64,000 nt of DNA from Candidatus Poribacteria bacterium (GTDB lineage Bacteria; Poribacteria; WGA-4E; WGA-3G): positions 1-64,000 of the forward strand of contig JAPPFM010000055.1 in NCBI GenBank assembly GCA_028821605.1. The letters are read 5' to 3'. Below, one piece after another: positions 1 through 7,700 of this stretch (position 1 is the stretch's first letter; each line of letters opens with the position of its first letter). A program made the translations under genes and the position numbers. The notes under the pieces were generated by a model. That model was not told the origin of the DNA. It did no database searches and saw nothing but the letters and a program-made list of their open reading frames with translations.

Positions 1-1
1 A

Positions 2-505
2 CGAACGACAAACAAACGTAAAGACTTTATCGGCAAACTCGTCTACAAACTCTACCACCATCAGAAAAATAATGTGTTGGTAACAGAGAATCTAAAGATC
101 TCCAATATGATTCAGAACAAACACCTCAGCAAGAGCATTTCCGATGCGTCTTGGGCAACCTTCTTTCAGTGGGCTGGAAACATAGCCGAAAGAGACGGTT
201 TCCATTTCCACCAAGTTGATCCTAAGAATACCTCGCAAACTTGCTCCTGTTGTGGTAAGAAGTCGCGAAAAAAACTTTCACTGGCGATACGAACATTTGA
301 TTGTAGTTTTTGTGGCATGTCTTTAGACCGAGACCACAACGCTGCGATAAACATACTCTTACGGGCGGCTTGCGCCCATCGTGGAGAGCGTTGGGTTACC
401 GACCTCTATGAAGCGAGAAACACGAACAAAGCACCAGACGCGGGCTTAGAGAACGTCAGACAACCCCTATTGTTTGATGAACTCTTAACAAGCCCAAGTC
501 TTTAG
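2..505 (+). CDS. tnpB: TnpB-like protein of IS200/IS605 family, C-terminal part
   Basis: The frame is open from base 2, so the gene begins outside the window and only about 167 C-terminal residues are seen. The visible part carries the RuvC-like Glu (TENLK), a four-cysteine zinc ribbon (CSCCG, then CSFCG) and the final RuvC Asp motif DRDHNAAINIL, in the order typical of TnpB/OrfB. TnpB proteins are RNA-guided nucleases carried by IS605-type elements, and their guide RNA usually overlaps the 3' end of the gene and the element's right end. The coding end overlaps a hairpin at 493-512 that fits such an end. Whether the element is complete cannot be judged here. Confidence 0.9.
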   Translation, partial: RTTNKRKDFIGKLVYKLYHHQKNNVLVTENLKISNMIQNKHLSKSISDASWATFFQWAGNIAERDGFHFHQVDPKNTSQTCSCCGKKSRKKLSLAIRTFDCSFCGMSLDRDHNAAINILLRAACAHRGERWVTDLYEARNTNKAPDAGLENVRQPLLFDELLTSPSL

Positions 506-523
506 GCTTGGGTACATTGACTA
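491..523 (+). mobile_element. Probable right end of the IS605-type element with subterminal hairpin
   Basis: CCCAAG (493-498) and CTTGGG (507-512) form a 6-bp stem with an 8-nt loop spanning the tnpB stop codon. IS200/IS605 elements have subterminal hairpins rather than terminal inverted repeats, and TnpB guide RNAs derive from this region. The exact cleavage site cannot be placed without an empty-site comparison. The same hairpin could also serve as a weak terminator. Confidence 0.5.
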
Positions 524-525
524 AA

Positions 526-536
526 TGTGGTATAAT
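526..536 (+). promoter_or_regulatory. Extended -10 promoter (TGG-TATAAT)
   Basis: A perfect TATAAT at 531-536 is preceded by TGG at 528-530. A weak -35 (TTGGGT, 508-513) sits 17 bp upstream, inside the tnpB 3' hairpin. It faces the DUF5916 gene that starts at 587. Confidence 0.55.
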
Positions 537-586
537 AAGAAAAAGCTTAAGATAATCAAGGAGGTCGTGTTCCCACTTTATATACC

Positions 587-2812
587 ATGGATTATCTATG
601 TAGATGGCTATCAATCTTACTTCTCTTTTGTATCAGTGCTGGCGGGCACGCCGAAACTGATGAACTCCAAGCAGAAGCATACCGTACTTATGAGAGCGTT
701 GAAATCGACGGCGAACTCACAGAGTCCGATTGGCAGAAAGCAATCCCTATCCGTCAATTTACGCAATTTGAACCCAATGCTGGCGAACCGCTGACGGAAT
801 CAACAGAAGTTCGCATCCTTTACGATGACAGACACATCTATTTCGGTTTCGTCTGTAGCGAACCTGACCGTTCCAAGATTATTGCCAATAAGATGCGACG
901 CGACGCGATGATGTGGGACCAAGACAACGTCTTTGTCCTATTGGATACCTATAACGATAGGCGCAGCGGCTTCTTCTTCAGAGTCAATCCGCTGGGCGCG
1001 CGGGAAGATGTCGCGCTCATGGACAGCGGCGACAGTCGAAACGAGAACTGGAACGCGGTTTGGGACTCTCGATCAAAAATTAACGGCGATAATTGGACAA
1101 CAGAAATTGCGATTCCATTTAGCCAATTGAGGTTTAAGAGTGAAGAAGCACTAACGTGGGGTTTGAATCTTGGACGCACTATCCAAAAGAATCAGGAAGA
1201 AGGCACATGGTCACCAGTGCCAGCAGCATATACCTTTCTGGCACGTTATCGGACAACGCACTTAGGCACTCTCACCGGTTTATCAGGTATCTCACAACGC
1301 CGGAATATCGAGTTCCTACCGTATCTCCTCCCCGGTGTCGCACGGACAGATGAGGAAGGAACCTTTGGTGTGTTCGACTTTGGAGGAGACATGAAGGTGA
1401 GTGTCACCTCAAATCTGACAGCCGATTTAACCGTCAACACAGACTTCGCACAGGTTGAGGCGGACCAAGAACAAGCCAACTTAACGCGGTTCAGCCTCTT
1501 TTTCCCAGAGAAACGTCAATTCTTCTTAGAGGGTGCTGGCTTATTCGACTTTGGCATCCCACGCACAAGTTTCAACGCACCACCACCGCTCTTACTTTTC
1601 TATAGTCGCCGCATTGGTATTGAAGAAGGGCACGCAATCCCGATTTTGACAGGCGGAAAGATTACCGGTAAAGTGGGAGGCTTCGGTGTAGGACTCCTGA
1701 ACGTTTTCACGGATAAATATGCAGCGGACGCTACAGAAAATTTAGACGCAGTTGATGTTGACAGAACAAACTACTCGGTTTTGCGCATCAAGCGCGATCT
1801 TTTTACAGGTTCGAGCCTCGGTGTGATTGGGATTAATAAGCAAAGTCCTGACGCACACAATCGAGCAACTGGCGTTGATTTTATCTATCGCCCCACCGAC
1901 AGAATGAATTTTCGAGGCCTCTGGGCACGTACCTTTGAACCAAACGACCTCGTCAACGAGCAAACCTCTCCCACCGGAAACACAAACGCGCTGTACTTCG
2001 GCGGAAATTGGCAGAGCGAAGTCGCACGAGTGAACGCCTCCTATACAGACATCGGGGACGATTTCAATCCGGAAGCTGGCTATGTGTATCGTACAGGAAG
2101 CCGATGGTTTCGGAGCGAAGTCCGCGCCACTCCTTACCTCCATTGGTATGGGTTTCGTCGAATGTGGGCTGGACCGGAGATCGACATCATTCTCAATTCG
2201 GACAACGAATTAGAGACGAGAACCTTTATCTGGAGCACATGGCTTGAATTGGAAACAAACGGCTGGGGCGGTCTCCGAATCTACCGAAATTTCGAGAATC
2301 TCATCGACGACTTTGAAATTCGAGAAGGGATTATCATTCCGAGAGGCAAGTACAGTTACAATAACTATAGCCTCATGCTCAACGCTGAAGGCAAGGTTTT
2401 CAACGGACGCTTTGGGTTCAATGTTGGGGATTTCTACAACGGCACCCGACGAGGATTTGACCTCCGTCTCGACCTTCGGTTCGGTGGACGCTTTAGCTTG
2501 GAACCGAGATACGAGTTTAACCGCGTCACACTACCGCAACAAGGAGAATCTGACGAACAGGTCTCTTTTGATACAAACGTCTTCGGTGGACGTGTTGTTT
2601 ATTCTTTCTCAACCGACCTCTTTACCAAACTTTATGTACAATGGAACAGTGACCGGAATCTGGTTACCACGAATTTCTTAGTCAATTACATCTACCGCCC
2701 GGGTAGTGATTTCTATTTCGTTTTCAATCAGACATACGGAACAGACAGCATGACATCAGGGTTGATGGATACAACTCTGGTCGGTAAAGTGACGTATTGG
2801 TGGAATCCATGA
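587..2812 (+). CDS. Outer-membrane DUF5916 protein with CBM9-like N-terminal domain
   Basis: The 741-residue protein begins with a signal peptide (hydrophobic core about residues 6-20, cleavage near GHA-ET). Residues about 30-210 match the carbohydrate-binding family 9-like fold that precedes DUF5916 (TEVRILYDDRHIYFGF, then EIAIPFSQLRF). The rest is rich in alternating aromatic and polar strands and ends in an aromatic-containing strand (VTYWWNP), as expected of an outer-membrane beta-barrel. DUF5916 proteins have no established reaction; a role in binding or uptake of polymers is inference. A decayed homologous N-terminal fragment lies at 7485-7663. The start at 587 is supported by the signal peptide that follows and by AGGAGG-type purines at about 559-564. 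Confidence 0.85.
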   Translation: MDYLCRWLSILLLFCISAGGHAETDELQAEAYRTYESVEIDGELTESDWQKAIPIRQFTQFEPNAGEPLTESTEVRILYDDRHIYFGFVCSEPDRSKIIANKMRRDAMMWDQDNVFVLLDTYNDRRSGFFFRVNPLGAREDVALMDSGDSRNENWNAVWDSRSKINGDNWTTEIAIPFSQLRFKSEEALTWGLNLGRTIQKNQEEGTWSPVPAAYTFLARYRTTHLGTLTGLSGISQRRNIEFLPYLLPGVARTDEEGTFGVFDFGGDMKVSVTSNLTADLTVNTDFAQVEADQEQANLTRFSLFFPEKRQFFLEGAGLFDFGIPRTSFNAPPPLLLFYSRRIGIEEGHAIPILTGGKITGKVGGFGVGLLNVFTDKYAADATENLDAVDVDRTNYSVLRIKRDLFTGSSLGVIGINKQSPDAHNRATGVDFIYRPTDRMNFRGLWARTFEPNDLVNEQTSPTGNTNALYFGGNWQSEVARVNASYTDIGDDFNPEAGYVYRTGSRWFRSEVRATPYLHWYGFRRMWAGPEIDIILNSDNELETRTFIWSTWLELETNGWGGLRIYRNFENLIDDFEIREGIIIPRGKYSYNNYSLMLNAEGKVFNGRFGFNVGDFYNGTRRGFDLRLDLRFGGRFSLEPRYEFNRVTLPQQGESDEQVSFDTNVFGGRVVYSFSTDLFTKLYVQWNSDRNLVTTNFLVNYIYRPGSDFYFVFNQTYGTDSMTSGLMDTTLVGKVTYWWNP

Positions 2813-2987
2813 TGTTTTCCGATGCGATTCTTCGCTTCTATCCACCAGAAAACCGTAGCCCGTAACGTAGTGGAGGGGTGTTTTTGATAGGGTGTTTCTG
2901 CGTATTGCTTGGGTGTTTCTTCAGATATACGGAGCGACACTTCATTCATCAAACCGACTTGACCGAACCGCAAGGAAAATTAAAAAC

Positions 2988-4106
2988 ATGAAGATTGTTG
3001 ATGTAAAAACGTATCTCGTTGATGTGCCGCCGCCACACTGGGGCGGAAGACGTTGGATTTTCGTCAAACTGGTGACAGATGACGGCATCGAAGGCGTAGG
3101 TGAATGTACCTATCATACGCAATTGAACCATGTCGTCGTTGAACTCATCAAAGATTGGGGAGAACGCTTCCTCATTGGAGCGGACCCGTTTCGGATTGAA
3201 AGGATCTGGTCAACGCTCTATGAAGGTCCTTGTGTCCGGCACTCCGGCCCACTGACGACACCCGCGATGAGCGCGATTGAGATGGCGTGTTGGGACATCG
3301 TTGGCAAAGCGTTGAATCAGCCGATTTACAATCTGTTAGGCGGCATGTTTCATGAGAAGCTACGCGCCTACTCTTATCTGTTGCAATGGCGGCGTGGCGA
3401 TTCTCCAGAACAAACAGGTGAACTCGCGCTCTCTTATGTTGAAAAGGGATTTACTGCCGTCAAGTTCGATCCGGTCGATGCAGGGACTGCCGATAGGTTA
3501 GAAACACTTGATTATGCTGAGAGCGTCATCCGTGGCATTCGTGATGCCGTTGGCGATAGGTGTGATATTCTAATCGGGACACATGGTCAATTCAACACCA
3601 ATAGCGCAATCCGTTTTGCGAAACGCGTGGAACAGTACGATCCGCTCTGGTTCGAGGAACCGATACCACCAGAAAATATCAAAGAGATGGCACGCGTTGC
3701 CCAGTCAACAAGCATTCCAATCGCCACCGGAGAACGATTGCTGACAAAATATGAGTTCGCGGACCTGCTGGAACAACAGGCAGCATCTATTTTACAGATG
3801 GATTTGACGATTACAGGCGGCATCCTTGAAGCGAAGAAGATTGCATCTATGGGTGAAGCACACTATGCCCAGATCGCACCGCATCTGTACGGCGGTCCCA
3901 TCGGGGGTGCGGCGAACATCCAGTTGGATGTCTGTAGCCCGAATTTCCTGATTCAGGAAGGCATTCACATGTGGGACGGTTTCCACGCCGAGATTCTTAA
4001 GGAACCACTGCAGTGGGAGGATGGATATATCATTCCCTCAACGAAACCGGGACTGGGTGTTGAATTGAACGATGAGGTTTTGGAGAAGCACTCTGTTGTC
4101 GTTTAA
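2988..4106 (+). CDS. Mandelate racemase/muconate lactonizing enzyme family protein (acid-sugar dehydratase-like)
   Basis: The 372-residue protein belongs to the enolase superfamily, whose members abstract the proton alpha to a carboxylate using Mg2+. Start ATG 2988 is chosen because it opens on the conserved MKIVDVKTYLV and follows an AGGAAAA site; an open frame runs 96 bases further upstream without family similarity. Visible landmarks are Lys159 (AVKFDP), the metal ligands Glu223/Glu224 (WFEEP) and Glu249 (TGERL), and the Asp272-His299 dyad (LQMDLT, APHLYGG). The first metal ligand, usually Asp in a DxH motif, is Gly197 here (GTHGQ, with His199 kept). The overall pattern is closest to galactonate dehydratase-like members. 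The substrate is unknown. Confidence 0.85.
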   Translation: MKIVDVKTYLVDVPPPHWGGRRWIFVKLVTDDGIEGVGECTYHTQLNHVVVELIKDWGERFLIGADPFRIERIWSTLYEGPCVRHSGPLTTPAMSAIEMACWDIVGKALNQPIYNLLGGMFHEKLRAYSYLLQWRRGDSPEQTGELALSYVEKGFTAVKFDPVDAGTADRLETLDYAESVIRGIRDAVGDRCDILIGTHGQFNTNSAIRFAKRVEQYDPLWFEEPIPPENIKEMARVAQSTSIPIATGERLLTKYEFADLLEQQAASILQMDLTITGGILEAKKIASMGEAHYAQIAPHLYGGPIGGAANIQLDVCSPNFLIQEGIHMWDGFHAEILKEPLQWEDGYIIPSTKPGLGVELNDEVLEKHSVVV

Positions 4107-4276
4107 AATGTATCGCATAAGAAATCGAATTATCTGAATTGTATCCGCCGAAATGGGTTAAAAGGAACAGGAAAACGGAAGACTATTTGTAAATGCTAAT
4201 GTTTTGGCGATCAACCGTCAAATGATGCGGCATTAACCACTCGCATTCAGCAACATAGTAGATAGAGATTTTCGTC

Positions 4277-4498
4277 ATGTATTTAGTCTGTTATTCATGC
4301 AGGCGCGGCTATCGCGTCCACCAAGACAGTATTGACTTTGTTGAAAAAAAGACCTGTTCAAACGGACATGTTCACGATATACGGTGCAGGTGTGGTAAGA
4401 AAATATTTGTTACCCAACGCGTTGATTCGAGGCGTTGGAAGTCTATTGATCGCAAAGTCCTTTGGAAATATCCGGACGAGCGCACGCCCAGGAAGTAA
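4277..4498 (+). CDS. Small cysteine-rich (zinc-ribbon-like) protein
   Basis: A 73-residue protein with CYSC near the start, a C..GHVH segment in the middle and CRCGKK further on, followed by a basic C-terminus. The spaced Cys/His suggest one zinc site. The family is not recognised. It ends 21 bases before the zinc-ribbon ABC transporter gene and reads in the same direction, so co-transcription is likely; the shared zinc-ribbon character may mean a common function (inference). A purine-rich GATAGAGA precedes the ATG. Confidence 0.6.
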   Translation: MYLVCYSCRRGYRVHQDSIDFVEKKTCSNGHVHDIRCRCGKKIFVTQRVDSRRWKSIDRKVLWKYPDERTPRK

Positions 4499-4519
4499 GT
4501 ATGGGAGAACAAAGAAGGA

Positions 4520-6841
4520 ATGGCAACTGCAGAGACACCAACGGGTACGCTTGACGCGCTGCCCGACTCACTCAAAGAGACATTACAAAATTTGGATACA
4601 CCGATAGAACAGATCCGGTTTGCTGTCCGAAGTGATGTCCGCTCAGACGGCAATTACGGTGAAGAATGGTTCGTGCTAACAGATGCAGCGATATTTACTG
4701 TAACGGGCGTGGGTGAGGTGCTCCACTATATTCCCTATGAGAGCGTACTCGGCATCCGTCCTGAAATCGTCGTGGATGCTGGACTCTTGGTACTGGAAAC
4801 AGAGGAAGGGACGGTAGACCTCATCCGGTATTCCAACGGTTGTGCATCGAAGTTCGGGTTCGTCGCACGATTCATCGGGGACGAGATTGAGTTCCGAAAC
4901 GGCAAACGCGATGAAGCACCCATCTGGGACTATAAATCAGAGGATCACGCCTGTAAAAACTGCGGACTGCCTTTACCAGATGAGTTTTCGCCCTGTCCCG
5001 CATGTACCAAGAAACACAAGGTGATGCTACGGATTCTGTCCTACATACAACCGTATCGCGGTAGAGCAATTCTCTTTATCGCACTCATCATCGTCGGAAC
5101 GCTTATTTCCTTAGTGCCACAATATTTCAATCGTATTCTGATTGACGATATCCTACAGTTGAACAATCTCGTTACTCCGCCAGCGGATACGCAGTTAACA
5201 TGGTTAGCGGAGCTGTTCCGAAGGATTCAACCTGCGACAGTCGCTTTAGCAATCGCTATTGGGACGCTGTTAGCTGCACAAGTAATCAGTTCCATATTTG
5301 CAATTTTCCAAGGACGGCTGGCGGCTTGGTTGACATTTCGCATCTCTGCAAACATCCGGTCCCATGTCTACCAGCATTTGCACAACTTATCTATCCGATT
5401 TTTCGACAAACGAACAACAGGTACTGTCATTTCGCACATCACAGAAGACAGCGAAAGACTTCAGGATTTCATGTTAGAAGGGCTCTCGTTTCTCGCTGTG
5501 CAGGTATTCCTCTTCTTTGGGATTGGAGGTATCCTTTTCTGGATGAACTGGAAATTGGCATGTTTCATCCTAATCCCGATTCCCATAATCATCTTCGGGG
5601 CAGGTTGGTTTTGGAAGAAAGTGCGCAGCCTCTGGCACCGTGCGTGGCGACGACGTTCAAAACTGTTTGATGTCGTCAACGATTCGGTATCTGGTATTCG
5701 GGTCGTCCGTGCCTTCGGCCAACAACGGGGTGAGGTCAACCGGTTCGGGGATGCTAATATCGACGCACGCGATTATGAAACCAACGCGGAGATGATCTGG
5801 GCGACCTACTACCCACCTTTGATGTCTGCTATTCAGTTTGGTTCTCTCATCGTCTGGTACGTTGGTGGGCTTGATGTTCTCACTGGAACAATGTCCCTCG
5901 GCACCCTCATGACTTTCCATGGATATCTCATGAGGTTCTATGAACCGATGCGCTATATCAGTCCGCTTATCAACTGGGCTTCGCGTTCAATGACAGCAGC
6001 GGAACGGCTTTTTGAAGTCATAGACTCGCAACCAGAACAGTTGGACGACGGCAACCTTAAAGCGATGCCGAATATCACAGGAGAGGTTAGATTTCACAAT
6101 ATGACCTTCGGTTACGACTCCCATAAACCGGTGCTTCGGGACATCAACCTACACGTGCAACCCGGCGAGATGATTGGATTGGTGGGTCATTCTGGAGCGG
6201 GGAAGTCAACGCTCATTAACCTCATCTGTCGTTTTTATACACCGGATTCTGGACAGTTGGAGATTGACGGTGAAGACATAAAGCAAATCAACCTCAAAGA
6301 TTTGCGTCAACAAATTGGCGTAGTGCTACAGGAACCCTATCTGTTCAGCGGCACAATTGCTGAGAACATCGCCTACGCGCATCCCGATGCCACGATGGAG
6401 GATATTATCACAGCAGCAAAGGCAGCGAATGCCCACGAATTTATCGTCAAATTCCCTGACGGTTACGATACAGAAGTCGGTGAACGCGGCGGACGACTCT
6501 CTGGTGGTGAGAGGCAGCGCATTTCAATCGCACGGGCGATTTTGCACAATCCGCGTATCTTAATTCTCGACGAAGCCACTTCATCTGTAGATGTAGAAAC
6601 CGAAAAGAAGATTCAGCAAGCGATTGACAGGTTGGTGCAGAACCGAACCACATTCGCGATTGCTCACCGACTTTCAACGCTCCGAAACGCCGATCGCCTC
6701 TTCGTGATCGAAAAAGGCAGAGGCGTTGAATGCGGTTCTCACGAGGAACTTATGGAGCAACAGGGTATCTACTACAAACTTGTAGAAACGCAAAGGGAAG
6801 CTGCAAATATCCGCGCCCAAGCGCAAGCCGTGGAGAGATAA
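4520..6841 (+). CDS. ABC exporter (fused membrane and ATPase domains) with PH-like and zinc-ribbon N-terminus
   Basis: A 773-residue half-transporter. Residues about 35-125 resemble a small PH-like beta domain, residues 144-161 form a CxxC...CxxC zinc ribbon (CKNCG, CPAC), about 170-470 hold six membrane helices, and the C-terminus is an ATPase with Walker A GHSGAGKST, signature LSGGERQR, Walker B ILILDEATSSVD and switch His (AHRLST). All catalytic residues are present, so a homodimer can be active. Start ATG follows AGAAGGA. The next gene, three bases downstream, is DUF1854; this ABC-DUF1854 pair is known elsewhere beside cyanophycin genes, none of which are seen here. The exported substrate is unknown. 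Confidence 0.9.
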   Translation: MATAETPTGTLDALPDSLKETLQNLDTPIEQIRFAVRSDVRSDGNYGEEWFVLTDAAIFTVTGVGEVLHYIPYESVLGIRPEIVVDAGLLVLETEEGTVDLIRYSNGCASKFGFVARFIGDEIEFRNGKRDEAPIWDYKSEDHACKNCGLPLPDEFSPCPACTKKHKVMLRILSYIQPYRGRAILFIALIIVGTLISLVPQYFNRILIDDILQLNNLVTPPADTQLTWLAELFRRIQPATVALAIAIGTLLAAQVISSIFAIFQGRLAAWLTFRISANIRSHVYQHLHNLSIRFFDKRTTGTVISHITEDSERLQDFMLEGLSFLAVQVFLFFGIGGILFWMNWKLACFILIPIPIIIFGAGWFWKKVRSLWHRAWRRRSKLFDVVNDSVSGIRVVRAFGQQRGEVNRFGDANIDARDYETNAEMIWATYYPPLMSAIQFGSLIVWYVGGLDVLTGTMSLGTLMTFHGYLMRFYEPMRYISPLINWASRSMTAAERLFEVIDSQPEQLDDGNLKAMPNITGEVRFHNMTFGYDSHKPVLRDINLHVQPGEMIGLVGHSGAGKSTLINLICRFYTPDSGQLEIDGEDIKQINLKDLRQQIGVVLQEPYLFSGTIAENIAYAHPDATMEDIITAAKAANAHEFIVKFPDGYDTEVGERGGRLSGGERQRISIARAILHNPRILILDEATSSVDVETEKKIQQAIDRLVQNRTTFAIAHRLSTLRNADRLFVIEKGRGVECGSHEELMEQQGIYYKLVETQREAANIRAQAQAVER

Positions 6842-6843
6842 AT

Positions 6844-7413
6844 ATGGAGAATGAAAACGGAAAAAAAGAGGGCACACTTACCACAGATGACACGGCAAAA
6901 CCGGAGTCGTCTGAACCGGACGACTTTACGCCGCGTTATTTGGATGCAGCCCAACTTACGTTTACGCGTTCTGAAGTCGGGACAGCACGGCTCGAAATTG
7001 AAGATGAGGTCTGTCATCTGCGCGTGGTCGTGAGACGGCTTATGCCACTGAGCCACCCTGAAGAATACATCTCAATCGGAGCAGACGAGGATACTGAAAT
7101 CGGGATTCTCGTGAACCCATCAGAACTCACATCAGAAAGTCTGAAAATCCTACGAGAAGAGTTAGATAAACGGTATTTCACACCGACAATTCAGAAGGTT
7201 TATCGTGTAAAAGAGCAATTTGGTATCCATGAGTGGGAGGTCCAAACGGAGCGGGGACGTATAACGTTCTCGGTGCGCGGATTGAACCAGAACATCAAAC
7301 AGGTACCACCGGCACGACTTTTTGTGACAGATGTACAAGGGAATCGGTACGATATTCCGGATTATCGGGAGTTAGATACGCAGAGTTATCTACAAATTCA
7401 GCGACATCTCTAA
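6844..7413 (+). CDS. DUF1854 family protein, partner of the preceding ABC exporter
   Basis: A 189-residue soluble protein whose first 35 residues are a charged low-complexity stretch, followed by the compact DUF1854 beta-rich domain (HPEEYISIG, EIGIL, SYLQIQRHL at the end). ATG 6844 lies two bases after the stop of the ABC gene, so translation is probably coupled. An open frame extends 38 codons upstream inside the ABC gene but the overlap and lack of similarity argue against an earlier start. In other bacteria DUF1854 genes pair with ABC exporters of this same zinc-ribbon type. The molecular role is not established. Confidence 0.8.
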   Translation: MENENGKKEGTLTTDDTAKPESSEPDDFTPRYLDAAQLTFTRSEVGTARLEIEDEVCHLRVVVRRLMPLSHPEEYISIGADEDTEIGILVNPSELTSESLKILREELDKRYFTPTIQKVYRVKEQFGIHEWEVQTERGRITFSVRGLNQNIKQVPPARLFVTDVQGNRYDIPDYRELDTQSYLQIQRHL

Positions 7414-7484
7414 GGATACTGGGGGCTAAGAAACTTCTATTCTCTTAGTGAAAATCGCAAGTTGTAACGAAATGGAGACGGCTC

Positions 7485-7663
7485 TATGGAGAAATAGGTC
7501 AACATTTCTGGCAACATGCCGAAAGTGCGACCAATTTGTTACGAGCAAAAAAAAGCATCACATATCAGCTGAATTAAACACTGAAGTTAGGGTTATATAC
7601 GATGAGGATGTGCTCTATATCAGTGCACACTGCGAGGAGCCAGATATGAAAAAACTCCGGTAA
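7485..7663 (+). pseudogene. Decayed fragment of a CBM9-like/DUF5916-type N-terminal domain
   Basis: Two adjacent frames carry pieces of the domain. One (from about 7485) reads YGEIGQHFWQHAESAT, the other (from about 7537) reads QFVTSKK and then ELNTEVRVIYDEDVLYIS before a stop at 7663. The second piece matches TEVRILYDDRHIYFGF of the gene at 587. A frameshift near 7530 and a premature stop remove most of the original gene. It sits between two unrelated ABC transporter genes. Confidence 0.6.
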
Positions 7664-7700
7664 ACGAAAGGCCAGGTTACGGCTTCATTGGATATAGTAT

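Noticed and set aside
1742-2143. Minus-strand frame of 133 codons inside the DUF5916 gene
   Set aside because: Shadow of the plus-strand gene; no similarity and no ribosome site.
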